From: Procambarus clarkii
Taxonomy: Eukaryota; Arthropoda; Malacostraca; Decapoda; Cambaridae
Assembly (NCBI RefSeq): GCF_040958095.1
Contig: NC_091193.1
Span: 34,673,430 to 34,737,429, forward strand
DNA length: 64,000 bases
Direction of reading: 5' to 3'
This document shows positions 1-10,390 of this stretch, piece by piece (within the stretch, counting starts at the first letter, position 1; every line of letters starts with the position of its first letter). The position numbers and the translations under genes are program-made. The notes below the pieces were generated by a model. The model was not told the DNA's origin. It did not search any database and saw only the letters and a list, made by a program, of their open reading frames with translations.

Positions 1-100
1 CTTCCAATCTATTTGGAAACTCATAAACATGTCCAACCCACGTTTGAAACAATCAAGAGACCCCGCCTCCATCGTTACATCCATCGTTACATGCATCTTC
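1..100 (-). repeat. C-block copy 1, left piece (old CR1 3' scrap)
   Basis: This stretch matches the start of the blocks at about 24813 and 52041. It is an old minus-strand CR1-group 3' fragment. The block stops near 78 at CGTTAC and resumes at about 10459 with TTACGCGG, exactly where the uninterrupted copies continue, so a 10.4-kb LINE cluster sits inside it. Bases 79-100 are short filler containing a second CATCGTTAC. An apparent coding extension upstream of the LINE ORF1 start runs through here but belongs to this older fragment. Confidence 0.75.
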
Positions 101-118
101 GAGTGTTGTTATAGCAAT

Positions 119-970
119 ATGGAAGTTGTAGTGAAGGACCTGGTGACTCTAGTGGGAGCCCTGAGGACAGAGTTGGACTCTCTGCGGGAGGAGGTGCGTC
201 AGCTTAAAAAACAACGAGAAGTAACGAAGGAGGAGACCAGCAGTAAAGGGACCTCGTCTTGGAGAGTTGCGAAAGACAGGGGCCTTAAGAAGACTTTGAT
301 AAAGCCGCCTTCAAACGCCATAGCAACTTCAAATTCATTTGACGTTTTGGAGGACGAGTGCTGTGGAGAGACTGTGGATCGCGCAAAAGGGAAAGCAACG
401 AAGAGAAAGGAAGCGCAGGCCCCTCAGAAAGTAAAGGAAGTACCTAAGCAAACATTAGTTGTGGGAGATTCCCAGATAAGGTATTTGGATAGAACGTTTT
501 GTGCTAGAGATAGGGGGAACAGGTTAAGGGTTTGCTATCCCGGAGCTGGCATTGGTGATATTATAAACAACATGAATGATATTATGGCTGGTAATGGGAA
601 CAATCCCATTATTTGCATTAGCGTGGGAGGAAATGATGTTGGTCGAGTCAGGAGTGAGGAACTCATTCAGAGGTATAAAACAGCCATAGAGTTAGTTAGG
701 AGCAAGGGAGGAATCCCGATCATATGTGGCATTCTTCCAAGAAAGGGAGTGGGAAATGAATGGATATCGAGGGCACTTGGTGTCAATTGCCGGCTGGAAA
801 GATATTGCAAATCAAATGCAATATCTTTCATAGACAACTGGGAACACTTCTATGGAAGAAATGAAATGTATGCTCGTGATGGGGTGCATCTATCGAGAGC
901 TGGGGTTGTTGCTGTTGCGAACTCGCTAGAAGAAGTGGTTAGAGGTGTTTGTTTGGGTTTAAACTGTTAG
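119..970 (+). CDS. CR1-group LINE ORF1 protein (coiled coil + SGNH esterase), copy A
   Basis: The product has 283 residues. I chose ATG 119 because copies B and D share this start (MEVVVKDL) while upstream sequence differs between copies. Residues 1-40 form a likely coiled coil (LRTELDSLREEVRQLKKQ), followed by a basic, low-complexity linker to about residue 110. The C-terminal 170 residues look like an SGNH hydrolase: GDSQIR holds the nucleophile serine block, GGND the oxyanion block and DGVHLS the Asp/His block. In CR1 elements this domain is a known ORF1 esterase, thought to act on lipids or in RNP handling. It presumably binds LINE RNA as a multimer. ORF2 starts 11 bases downstream. All three catalytic blocks are present. 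Confidence 0.88.
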   Translation: MEVVVKDLVTLVGALRTELDSLREEVRQLKKQREVTKEETSSKGTSSWRVAKDRGLKKTLIKPPSNAIATSNSFDVLEDECCGETVDRAKGKATKRKEAQAPQKVKEVPKQTLVVGDSQIRYLDRTFCARDRGNRLRVCYPGAGIGDIINNMNDIMAGNGNNPIICISVGGNDVGRVRSEELIQRYKTAIELVRSKGGIPIICGILPRKGVGNEWISRALGVNCRLERYCKSNAISFIDNWEHFYGRNEMYARDGVHLSRAGVVAVANSLEEVVRGVCLGLNC

Positions 971-981
971 TAGATAGAGGT

Positions 982-3918
982 ATGGGAATTGATTTGGAGG
1001 AAGGAGGTAATAAAAGTATGTGTTTGTGGGAGAAAGGAATTGGCAAAACGATCAGGGAAAGAGAAGGTCCGCAAAATAACAATTCACTTAGGGTATATTA
1101 CACTAACAGTAGAAGTCTAAGAAATAAAATTAACGAATTAAATGCTCTTGTCTGCACAGAAAAAATAGATATTATTGCACTTACCGAAACGTGGATGAAT
1201 GTAGAAAATAGAGAACTATTAGCTGAATACCAAATATATGGATTTAAACTATTTCACACAGATAGATATATTAGACGAGGAGGTGGAGTAGCCATATATG
1301 TTAGGGACAATTTGAAATGTAGTCTCAAAGAGGGAATCAAAACAGAGCCACACACAGAAACTATTTGGATTGAATTAAACGAAAAAGCTAATAATATTAT
1401 AATAGGAGTAATATATAGGCCACCAAATTTAGACAGAATGGAAGCAAAGCATCTATGGGATGAAATATCTAGAGCATCTAGATCTAACAGTATTTATGTC
1501 ATGGGTGACTTTAATTTTAGCGGAATAAACTGGTTGAACAAAACAGGGAATAGTGAAGCAGAAGATTTTCTAGAATTAATTGACGATTGCTTTCTTACGC
1601 AACACATTAAGGAACCAACACGGGAAAATAATATTTTAGATTTAGTGTTAACTAACAGGGAAACGCAAATTAATGACATCGAAATAGGGAGTGAGCTAGG
1701 GAGCAGTGATCACAAAGAAATCAGATTTACCATAGAATGGAATAGACCAGTAGGAGAAAATTCTGTTAAAGTGCCAGATTTTCGAAAAGCTGATTTTAAT
1801 AGCCTAAGAAATTTTTTGGGTCAAATTGATTGGAAAGGCTTGGGTATGGGGTGTGGGCCGGTCTTGGAGCGAGACATGAACCCAGCGATAGGTGACTTAA
1901 ATGGGGATTTCGATGTGGATTCAATATATAACTTATTTAAGAATATTCTAAACAAAGCACAGGAACGTAGTATACCATACAAATTGAATAGATCGTATAC
2001 TAATGACCCAAAGTGGATAACAAAGAATTTGAAGAACCTTATAGGTAAAAAGAGAGCTTGGTACAAAAGGATTAAAAATGGGGAGGTCACTTTAGAACAG
2101 GAATTCGTACAACTGGTTAGAAATGTTAAAAAAGAGATAAGGAAAGCAAAAAGAAACTATGAAGTTCGCATAGCTGGGCAAGCAAAGACAAATCCTAAAG
2201 GGTTTTTTCAGTTATATCGTACTAAGACTAGGGAAAGGATAGGTCCATTAAAAACTGAGACAGGTCAAATAACAGACAGTGATGAAGAGATGAGTAGTAT
2301 TTTTAATAAATATTTTGTATCTGTATTTACTAAAGAGGAACTTAACAATATGCCTTCAGCCGAACAAGTCTATGTGGGTGGGGACGAGGACAGGTTGACG
2401 AGTTTAGCAGTTACCAGGGAGGATGTTCTTAAACAAATAGTAAAACTCAAACCAAACAAATCCCCAGGGCCGGATGAAGTGTTTGCTAGGGTGCTTAAAG
2501 AATGCAAAGAGGAGCTTTGTGACCCACTGTCAACCATATTTAATAAATCAATAGAGTCAGGCAGAGTGCCAGAGTTTTGGAAAGTTGCTAATGTGATACC
2601 AGTTTTTAAGAAAGGAGATAGATCACTTGCGTCTAACTATCGACCAATTAGCCTAACGTCTATTGTGGGAAAGTTACTCGAATCTATAATAGCAAATAAA
2701 ATTCGTCTTCATCTTGAAAAACATAAATTAATAATTGAGTCGCAACATGGTTTTATAAATGGCCGTTCATGTTTAACAAATTTGTTATCTTTTTATTCTA
2801 GCATTGTTGAGGCAGTTGATAGTGGTAAGGATTGCGATGTTGTATACCTTGACTTTAGCAAAGCTTTTGATACAGTGCCACATGAAAGACTGATTAAAAA
2901 AATAGAGTCTCATGGTATTGGGGGTGCTATATTAAGCTGGATTAGGGCATGGCTATACCAAAGGAAACAGAGAGTTAGTATAAATGGAATCAAGTCAGAG
3001 TGGGAAAATGTTGTAAGTGGAGTGCCTCAAGGCTCTGTCCTGGGACCTCTGTTGTTTATAATATATATAAATGATTTAGATTCAGGTTTGAGTAGCAACA
3101 TTTGCAAATTTGCCGATGATACGAAAATCGGTAGGGAAATTAATTCGGAGGAGGACTCACTATCACTTCAAGTTGATCTAGATAGGGTTTTGAAATGGTC
3201 AAAGGATTGGCAGATGCAGTTTAATGCTGATAAATGTAAAGTTCTGAGGTTAGGTAATGATGATAGAGTTACAAGATACGAGCTAGATGGTGTTGTGATT
3301 GCGAAGTCGGATTGCGAAAGGGATCTGGGAGTTATGATTAGTAAGAATTTAAAACAAAAGGATCAATGCATAAATGTTCGTAATAAGGCAAATCGGACAC
3401 TTGGATTTATTAATCGCAGCGTTAGTAACAAGACACCTGGTGTGGTTCTCAAGCTATATCATGCTCTAGTTAGGCCCCATTTAGATTATGCAGTTCAGTT
3501 TTGGTCGCCATATTATAGAATGGATATAAATTCACTTGAACGTGTCCAGCGTAGGATGACTAAGTTAATTCCCCAAATTAGAAATCTTTCATATGAAGAA
3601 AGATTAACAAAGCTTAAGTTGCATTCACTGGAAAGGCGAAGAGTTAGGGGTGACATGATAGAGGTTTACAAGTGGATGAATGGACATAACCGGGGGGATA
3701 TTAATAGGGTATTAAAAGTATCAACACAGGGCAGAACACGAAACAATGGATATAAATTGGATAAGTTTAGATTTAGGAAAGACTTGGGTAAATACTGGTT
3801 CAGTAACAGGGTTGTTGATTTGTGGAACCAATTGCCGCGTAACATTGTGGAGGTGGGGTCCCTCGATTGTTTCAAGCACGGGTTGGACAAGTATATGAGT
3901 GGGATTGGGTGGTTATAG
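982..3918 (+). CDS. CR1-group LINE ORF2 protein (APE endonuclease + reverse transcriptase), copy A
   Basis: The product has 978 residues from ATG 982; the frame is open further upstream, through the end of ORF1, but without an ATG. Residues about 25-230 are an apurinic-endonuclease-like domain with ALTETW, YRPP, GDFNF and SDHKE. The middle holds reverse transcriptase with NYRPISLTS, LDFSKAFDTVPH, VPQGSVLGPLLF and the catalytic FADDTK block. The C-terminal 200 residues are the usual CR1 thumb and tail region (RPHLDYAVQFWSP). The enzyme would nick chromosomal DNA and prime reverse transcription from the 3' octamer tail. All key motifs are present and no stop interrupts the frame. Confidence 0.92.
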   Translation: MGIDLEEGGNKSMCLWEKGIGKTIREREGPQNNNSLRVYYTNSRSLRNKINELNALVCTEKIDIIALTETWMNVENRELLAEYQIYGFKLFHTDRYIRRGGGVAIYVRDNLKCSLKEGIKTEPHTETIWIELNEKANNIIIGVIYRPPNLDRMEAKHLWDEISRASRSNSIYVMGDFNFSGINWLNKTGNSEAEDFLELIDDCFLTQHIKEPTRENNILDLVLTNRETQINDIEIGSELGSSDHKEIRFTIEWNRPVGENSVKVPDFRKADFNSLRNFLGQIDWKGLGMGCGPVLERDMNPAIGDLNGDFDVDSIYNLFKNILNKAQERSIPYKLNRSYTNDPKWITKNLKNLIGKKRAWYKRIKNGEVTLEQEFVQLVRNVKKEIRKAKRNYEVRIAGQAKTNPKGFFQLYRTKTRERIGPLKTETGQITDSDEEMSSIFNKYFVSVFTKEELNNMPSAEQVYVGGDEDRLTSLAVTREDVLKQIVKLKPNKSPGPDEVFARVLKECKEELCDPLSTIFNKSIESGRVPEFWKVANVIPVFKKGDRSLASNYRPISLTSIVGKLLESIIANKIRLHLEKHKLIIESQHGFINGRSCLTNLLSFYSSIVEAVDSGKDCDVVYLDFSKAFDTVPHERLIKKIESHGIGGAILSWIRAWLYQRKQRVSINGIKSEWENVVSGVPQGSVLGPLLFIIYINDLDSGLSSNICKFADDTKIGREINSEEDSLSLQVDLDRVLKWSKDWQMQFNADKCKVLRLGNDDRVTRYELDGVVIAKSDCERDLGVMISKNLKQKDQCINVRNKANRTLGFINRSVSNKTPGVVLKLYHALVRPHLDYAVQFWSPYYRMDINSLERVQRRMTKLIPQIRNLSYEERLTKLKLHSLERRRVRGDMIEVYKWMNGHNRGDINRVLKVSTQGRTRNNGYKLDKFRFRKDLGKYWFSNRVVDLWNQLPRNIVEVGSLDCFKHGLDKYMSGIGWL

Positions 3919-3991
3919 AATAGGGGCTGCCTCGTATGGGCCAATAGGCCTTCTGCAGTTACCTTTGTTCTTATGTTCTTATGTTCTTATG

Positions 3992-4163
3992 TTGTTGATT
4001 TGTGGAACCAATTGCCGCGTAACATTGTGGAGGTGGGGTCCCTCGATTGTTTCAAGCACGGGTTGGACAAGTATATGAGTGGGATTGGGTGGTTATAGAA
4101 TAGGAGCTGCCTCGTATGGGCCAATAGGCCTTCTGCAGTTACCTTTGTTCTTATGTTCTTATG
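3992..4163 (+). mobile_element. CR1 3'-end fragment, head-to-tail with copy A
   Basis: These 172 bases repeat the last part of copy A (end of ORF2, 3' UTR, two octamers) directly after its tail. It is either a severely 5'-truncated insertion into the octamer tail of copy A or a local tandem duplication of about 179 bp. Confidence 0.85.
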
Positions 4164-4165
4164 TT

Positions 4166-6570
4166 CATTAAAAACTGAGACAGGTCAAATAACAGATAGT
4201 GATGAAGAGATGAGTAGTATTTTTAATAAATATTTTGTATCTGTATTTACTAAAGAGGAACTTAACAATATGCCTTCAGCCGAACAAGTCTATGTGGGTG
4301 GGGACGAGGACAGGTTGACGAGTTTAGCAGTTACCAGGGAGGATGTTCTTAAACAAATAGTAAAACTCAAACCAAACAAATCCCCAGGGCCGGATGAAGT
4401 GTTTGCTAGGGTGCTTAAAGAATGCAAAGAGGAGCTTTGTGACCCACTGTCAACCATATTTAATAAATCAATAGAGTCAGGCAGAGTGCCAGAGTTTTGG
4501 AAAGTTGCTAATGTGATACCAGTTTTTAAGAAAGGAGATAGATCACTTGCGTCTAACTATCGACCAATTAGCCTAACGTCTATTGTGGGAAAGTTACTCG
4601 AATCTATAATAGCAAATAAAATTCGTCTTCATCTTGAAAAACATAAATTAATAATTGAGTCGCAACATAAGAACATAAGAACATAAGAACAAAGGTAACT
4701 GCAGAAGGCCCATTGGCCCATACGAGGCAGCTCCTATTCTATAACCACCCAATCCCACTCATATACTTGTCCAACCCGTGCTTGAAACAATCGAGGGACC
4801 CCACCTCCACAATGTTACGCGGCAATTGGTTCCACAAATCAACAACCCTGTTACTGAACCAGTACTTACCCAAGTCCCTCCTAAATCTAAACTTATCCAA
4901 TTTATACCCATTGTTTCGTGTTCTGTCCTGTGTTGATACTTTTAATACCCTATTAATATCCCCCCGGTTATGTCCATTCATCCACTTGTAAACCTCTATC
5001 ATGTCACCCCTAACTCTTCGCCTTTCCAGTGAATGCAACTTAAGCTTTGTTAATCTTTCTTCATATGAAAGATTTCTAATTTGGGGAATTAACTTAGTCA
5101 TCCTACGCTGGACACGTTCAAGTGAATTTATATCCATTCTATAATATGGCGACCAAAACTGAACTGCATAATCTAAATGGGGCCTAACTAGAGCAAGATA
5201 TAGCTTGAGAACCACACCAGGTGTCTTGTTACTAACGCTGCGATTAATAAATCCAAGTGTCCGATTTGCCTTATTACGAACATTTATGCATTGATCCTTT
5301 TGTTTTAAATTCTTACTAATCATAACTCCCAGATCCCTTTCGCAATCCGACTTCGCAATCACAACACCATCTAGCTCGTATCTTGTAACTCTATCATCAT
5401 TACCTAACCTCAGAACTTTACATTTATCAGCATTAAACTGCATCTGCCAATCCTTTGACCATTTCAAAACCCTATCTAGATCAACTTGAAGTGATAGTGT
5501 GTCCTCCTCCGAATTAATTTCCCTACCGATTTTCGTATCATCGGCAAATTTGCAAATGTAGCTACTCAAACCTGAATCTAAATCATTTATATATATTATA
5601 AACAACAGAGGTCCCAGGACAGAGCCTTGAGGCACTCCACTTACAACATTTTCCCACTCTGACTTGATTCCATTTATACTAACTCTCTGTTTCCTTTGGT
5701 ATAGCCATGCCCTAATCCAGCTTAATATAGCACCCCCAAAAAAAAACATGGTTTTATAAATGGCCGTTCATGTTTAACAAATTTGTTATCTTTTTATTCT
5801 AGCATTGTTGAGGCAGTTGATAGTGGGAAGGATTGCGATGTTGTATACCTTGACTTTAGCAAAGCTTTTGATACAGTGCCACATGAAAGACTGATTAAAA
5901 AAATAGTCTCATGGTATTGGGGATGCTATATTAGGCTGGATTAGGGCATGGCTATACCAAAGGAAACAGAGAGTTAGTATAAATGGAATCAAGTCAGAGT
6001 GGGAAAATGTTGTAAGTGGAGTGCCTCAAGGCTCTGTCCTGGGACCTCTGTTGTTTATAATATATATAAATGATTTAGATTCAGGTTTGAGTAGCAACAT
6101 TTGCAAATTTGCCGATGATACGAAAATCGGTAGGGAAATTAATTCGGAGGAGGACTCACTATCACTTCAAGTTGATCTAGATAGGGTTTTGAAATGGTCA
6201 AAGGATTGGCAGATGCAGTTTAATGCTGATAAATGTAAAGTTCTGAGGTTAGGTAATGATGATAGAGTTACAAGATACGAGCTAGATGGTGTTGTGATTG
6301 CGAAGTCGGATTGCGAAAGGGATCTGGGAGTTATGATTAGTAAGAATTTAAAACAAAAGGATCAATGCATAAATGTTCGTAATAAGGCAAATCGGACACT
6401 TGGATTTATTAATCGCAGCGTTAGTAACAAGACACCTGGTGTGGTTCTCAAGCTATATCTTGCTCTAGTTAGGCCCCATTTAGATTATGCAGTTCAGTTT
6501 TGGTCGCCATATTATAGAATGGATATAAATTCACTTGAACGTGTCCAGCGTAGGATGACTAAGTTAATTC
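4166..6570 (+). mobile_element. CR1 fragment split by a nested LINE
   Basis: Plus-strand LINE sequence corresponding to about 2246-3572 of copy A lies in two pieces, 4166-4668 and 5745-6570. A minus-strand LINE sits between them. The two pieces abut at the same base of the LINE and carry AACAT on both sides (4664-4668 and 5745-5749). The fragment covers the RT region and ends abruptly at 6570, where copy B begins. The second piece has one missing base near 5905 (AAAATAGTCTC instead of AAAATAGAGTCTC shows a 2-base loss), so its RT frame is broken upstream of the VPQGS block. Confidence 0.85.
4669..5744 (-). mobile_element. 5'-truncated CR1 LINE nested in another CR1
   Basis: The minus-strand element begins (5' on the minus strand) at the GGGGGTGCTATATTAAG region of RT and runs to the octamer tail, which appears on the plus strand as AAGAACAT repeats at 4669-4690. 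Its partial ORF2 (4739 to about 5730) is open for more than 330 residues and includes the VPQGS and FADD blocks. An A-run of nine bases marks the 5' junction. The flanking AACAT is the likely target-site duplication. Confidence 0.85.
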
Positions 6571-6590
6571 TGTTATATTATCATTGCAAT

Positions 6591-7442
6591 ATGGAAGTTG
6601 TAGTTAAGGACCTGGTGACTCTAGTGGGAGCCCTGAGGACGGAGTTGGACTTTCTGCGGAAGGAGGTGCGTCAGCTGAAAGAACAACGAGAAGTAACGAA
6701 GGAGGAGACCAGCAGTAAAGGGACCTCGTCTTGGAGAGTTGTTAAAGACAGGGGCCTTAAGAAGACTTTGATAAAGCCGCCTTCAAACGCCATAGCAACC
6801 TCTAATTCATTTGACGTTTTGGACGACGAGTGCTGTGGAGAGACTGTGGATCGCGCAAAAGGGAAAGCAACGAAGAGAAAGGAAGCGCAGGCCCCTCAGA
6901 AAGTAAAGGAAGTACCTAAGCAAACATTAGTTGTGGGAGATTCCCAGATAAGGTATTTGGATAGAACGTTTTGTGCTAGAGATAGGGGAAACAGGTTAAG
7001 GGTTTGCTATCCCGGAGCTGGCATTGGTGATATTATAAACAACATGAATGATATTATGGCTGGTAATGGGAACAATCCCATTATTTGCATTAGCGTGGGA
7101 GGAAATGATGTTGGTCGAGTTAGGAGTGAGGAACTGATTCAGAGGTATAAAACAGCCATAGAGTTAGTTAGGAGCAAGGGAGGAATCCCGATCATATGTG
7201 GCATTCTTCCAAGAAAGGGAGTGGGAAATGAATGGATATCGAGGGCACTTGGTGTCAATTGCCGGCTGGAAAGATATTGCAAATCAAATGCAATATCTTT
7301 CATAGACAACTGGGAACACTTCTATGGAAGAAATGAAATGTATGCTCGTGATGGGGTGCATCTATCGAGAGCTGGGGTTGTTGCTGTTGCGAACTCGTTA
7401 GAAGAAGTGGTTAGAGGTGTTTGTTTGGGTTTAAACTGTTAG
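6591..7442 (+). CDS. CR1-group LINE ORF1 protein (coiled coil + SGNH esterase), copy B
   Basis: The 283-residue product is the counterpart of the copy A ORF1, with the same start and all esterase blocks (GDSQIR, GGND, DGVHLS). It differs by a few residues, such as FLRKEVRQLKEQ in the coiled coil. The frame is also open upstream into the preceding LINE fragment, as far as the RT VPQGS block near 6021. That creates an accidental RT-to-ORF1 read-through frame, which I do not treat as the gene start. Confidence 0.88.
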   Translation: MEVVVKDLVTLVGALRTELDFLRKEVRQLKEQREVTKEETSSKGTSSWRVVKDRGLKKTLIKPPSNAIATSNSFDVLDDECCGETVDRAKGKATKRKEAQAPQKVKEVPKQTLVVGDSQIRYLDRTFCARDRGNRLRVCYPGAGIGDIINNMNDIMAGNGNNPIICISVGGNDVGRVRSEELIQRYKTAIELVRSKGGIPIICGILPRKGVGNEWISRALGVNCRLERYCKSNAISFIDNWEHFYGRNEMYARDGVHLSRAGVVAVANSLEEVVRGVCLGLNC

Positions 7443-7453
7443 TAGATAGAGGT

Positions 7454-10390
7454 ATGGGAATTGATTTGGAGGAAGGAGGTAATAAAAGTATGTGTTTGTG
7501 GGCGAAAGGAATTGGCAAAACGATCAGGGAAAAAGAAGGTCCGCAAAATAACAATTCACTTAGGGTATATTACACTAACAGTAGAAGTCTAGGAAATAAA
7601 ATTAACGAATTAAATGCTCTTGTCTGCACAGAAAAAATAGATATTATTGCACTTACCGAAACGTGGATGAATGTAGAAAATAGAGAACTATTAGCTGAAT
7701 ATCAAATATATGGATTTAAACTATTTCACACAGATAGATATATTAGACGAGGAGGTGGAGTAGCCATATATGTTAGGGACAATTTGAAATGTAGTCTCAA
7801 AGAGGGAATCAAAACAGAGCCACACACAGAAACTATTTGGATTGAATTAAACGAAAAAGCTAATAATATTATAATAGGAGTAATATATAGGCCACCAAAT
7901 TTAGACAGAATGGAAGCAAAGCATCTATGGGATGAAATATCTAGAGCATCTAGATCTAACAGTATTTATGTCATGGGTGACTTTAATTTTAGCGGAATAA
8001 ACTGGTTGAACAAAACAGGGAATAGTGAAGCAGAAGATTTTCTAGAATTAATTGACGATTGCTTTCTTACGCAACACATTAAGGAACCAACACGGGAAAA
8101 TAATATTTTAGATTTAGTGTTAACTAACAGGGAAACGCAAATTAATGACATCGAAATAGGGAGTGAGCTAGGGAGCAGTGATCACAAAGAAATCAGATTT
8201 AGCATAGAATGGAATAGACCAGTAGGAGAAAGTTCTGTTAAAGTGCCAGATTTTCGAAAAGCTGATTTTAATAGCCTAAGAAATTTTTTGGGTCAAATTG
8301 ATTGGAAAGTCTTGGGTATGGGGTGTGGGCCGGTCTTGGAGCGAGACATGAACCCAGCGATAGGTGACTTAAATGGGGATTTCGATGTGGATTCAATATA
8401 TAACTTATTTAAGAATATTCTAAACAAAGCACAGGAACGTAGTATACCATACAAATTGAATAGATCGAATACTAATGACCCAAAGTGGATAACAAAGAAT
8501 TTGAAGAACCTTATAGGTAAAAAGAGAGCTTGGTACAAAAGGATTAAAAATGGGGAGGTCACTTTAGAACAGGAATTCGTACAACTGGTTAGAAATGTTA
8601 AAAAAGAGATAAGGAAAGCAAAAAGAAACTATGAAGTTTGCATAGCAGGGCAAGCAAAGACAAATCCTAAAGGGTTTTTTCATTTATATCGTACTAAGAC
8701 TAGGGAAAGGATAGGTCCATTAAAAACTGAGACAGGTCAAATAACAGATAGTGATGAAGAGATGAGTAGTATTTTTAATAAATATTTTGTATCTGTATTT
8801 ACTAAAGAGGAACTTAACAATATGCCTTCAGCCGAACAAGTCTATGTGGGTGGGGACGAGGACAGGTTGACGAGTTTAGCAGTTACCAGGGAGGATGTTC
8901 TTAAACAAATAGTAAAACTCAAACCAAACAAATCCCCAGGGCCGGATGAAGTGTTTGCCAGGGTGCTTAAAGAATGCAAAGAGGAGCTTTGTGACCCACT
9001 GTCAACCATATTTAATAAATCAATAGAGTCAGGCAGAGTGCCAGAGTTTTGGAAAGTTGCTAATGTGATACCAGTTTTTAAGAAAGGAGATAGATCACTT
9101 GCGTCTAACTATCGACCAATTAGCCTAACGTCTATTGTGGGAAAGTTACTCGAATCTATAATAGCAAATAAAATTCGTCTTCATCTTGAAAAACATAAAT
9201 TAATAATTGAGTCGCAACATGGTTTTATAAATGGCCGTTCATGTTTAACAAATTTGTTATCTTTTTATTCTAGCATTGTTGAGGCAGTTGATAGTGGTAA
9301 GGATTGCGATGTTGTATACCTTGACTTTAGCAAAGCTTTTGATACAGTGCCACATGAAAGACTGATTAAAAAAATAGAGTCTCATGGTATTGGGGGTGCT
9401 ATATTAAGCTGGATTAGGGCATGGCTATACCAAAGGAAACAGAGAGTTAGTATAAATGGAATCAAGTCAGAGTGGGAAAATGTTGTAAGTGGAGTGCCTC
9501 AAGGCTCTGTCCTGGGACCTCTGTTGTTTATAATATATATAAATGATTTAGATTCAGGTTTGAGTAGCAACATTTGCAAATTTGCCGATGATACGAAAAT
9601 CGGTAGGGAAATTAATTCGGAGGAGGACTCACTATCACTTCAAGTTGATCTAGATAGGGTTTTGAAATGGTCAAAGGATTGGCAGATGCAGTTTAATGCT
9701 GATAAATGTAAAGTTCTGAGGTTAGGTAATGATGATAGAGTTACAAGATACGAGCTAGATGGTGTTGTGATTGCGAAGTCGGATTGCGAAAGGGATCTGG
9801 GAGTTATGATTAGTAAGAATTTAAAACAAAAGGATCAATGCATAAATGTTCGTAATAAGGCAAATCGGACACTTGGATTTATTAATCGCAGCGTTAGTAA
9901 CAAGACACCTGGTGTGGTTCTCAAGCTATATCTTGCTCTAGTTAGGCCCCATTTAGATTATGCAGTTCAGTTTTGGTCGCCATATTATAGAATGGATATA
10001 AATTCACTTGAACGTGTCCAGCGTAGGATGACTAAGTTAATTCCCCAAATTAGAAATCTTTCATATGAAGAAAGATTAACAAAGCTTAAGTTGCATTCAC
10101 TGGAAAGGCGAAGAGTTAGGGGTGACATGATAGAGGTTTACAAGTGGATGAATGGACATAACCGGGGGGATATTAATAGGGTATTAAAAGTATCAACACA
10201 GGACAGAACACGAAACAATGGATATAAATTGGATAAGTTTAGATTTAGGAAAGACTTGGGTAAATACTGGTTCAGTAACAGGGTTGTTGATTTGTGGAAC
10301 CAATTGCCGCGTAACATTGTGGAGGTGGGGTCCCTCGATTGTTTCAAGCACGGGTTGGACAAGTATATGAGTGGGATTGGGTGGTTATAG
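7454..10390 (+). CDS. CR1-group LINE ORF2 protein (APE endonuclease + reverse transcriptase), copy B
   Basis: The 978-residue frame is fully open, with the same motifs as copy A (ALTETW, GDFNF, SDHKE, SKAFDTVPH, VPQGSVLGP, FADDTK). About ten residues differ from copy A, including one arginine-to-cysteine change (YEVCIAG) in the linker between endonuclease and RT. None of the recognised catalytic blocks is altered. ORF2 starts 11 bases after the ORF1 stop. Confidence 0.92.
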   Translation: MGIDLEEGGNKSMCLWAKGIGKTIREKEGPQNNNSLRVYYTNSRSLGNKINELNALVCTEKIDIIALTETWMNVENRELLAEYQIYGFKLFHTDRYIRRGGGVAIYVRDNLKCSLKEGIKTEPHTETIWIELNEKANNIIIGVIYRPPNLDRMEAKHLWDEISRASRSNSIYVMGDFNFSGINWLNKTGNSEAEDFLELIDDCFLTQHIKEPTRENNILDLVLTNRETQINDIEIGSELGSSDHKEIRFSIEWNRPVGESSVKVPDFRKADFNSLRNFLGQIDWKVLGMGCGPVLERDMNPAIGDLNGDFDVDSIYNLFKNILNKAQERSIPYKLNRSNTNDPKWITKNLKNLIGKKRAWYKRIKNGEVTLEQEFVQLVRNVKKEIRKAKRNYEVCIAGQAKTNPKGFFHLYRTKTRERIGPLKTETGQITDSDEEMSSIFNKYFVSVFTKEELNNMPSAEQVYVGGDEDRLTSLAVTREDVLKQIVKLKPNKSPGPDEVFARVLKECKEELCDPLSTIFNKSIESGRVPEFWKVANVIPVFKKGDRSLASNYRPISLTSIVGKLLESIIANKIRLHLEKHKLIIESQHGFINGRSCLTNLLSFYSSIVEAVDSGKDCDVVYLDFSKAFDTVPHERLIKKIESHGIGGAILSWIRAWLYQRKQRVSINGIKSEWENVVSGVPQGSVLGPLLFIIYINDLDSGLSSNICKFADDTKIGREINSEEDSLSLQVDLDRVLKWSKDWQMQFNADKCKVLRLGNDDRVTRYELDGVVIAKSDCERDLGVMISKNLKQKDQCINVRNKANRTLGFINRSVSNKTPGVVLKLYLALVRPHLDYAVQFWSPYYRMDINSLERVQRRMTKLIPQIRNLSYEERLTKLKLHSLERRRVRGDMIEVYKWMNGHNRGDINRVLKVSTQDRTRNNGYKLDKFRFRKDLGKYWFSNRVVDLWNQLPRNIVEVGSLDCFKHGLDKYMSGIGWL

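Larger units (their letters stand above)
101..3991 (+). mobile_element. CR1-group LINE, copy A, apparently full length
   Basis: The element has a very short 5' leader, ORF1, a 11-bp gap, ORF2, a short 3' UTR and a tail of three TTCTTATG octamers. The octamer tail replaces a poly(A) and is typical of the CR1/L2 group, whose reverse transcriptase recognises a short 3' repeat. ORF1 with an esterase domain and ORF2 with an APE-type endonuclease also fit CR1. Both frames are open. ORF2 differs from that of copy B at about ten residues, so the copies are young. It is possibly a retrotransposition-competent source element, but this is inference. Confidence 0.9.

Noticed and set aside
29-118. An N-terminal extension of LINE ORF1 (MSNPRLKQSRDP...).
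   Set aside because: It reads through the older C-block scrap upstream of the element and is absent from copies B and D. ATG 119 is the shared start.
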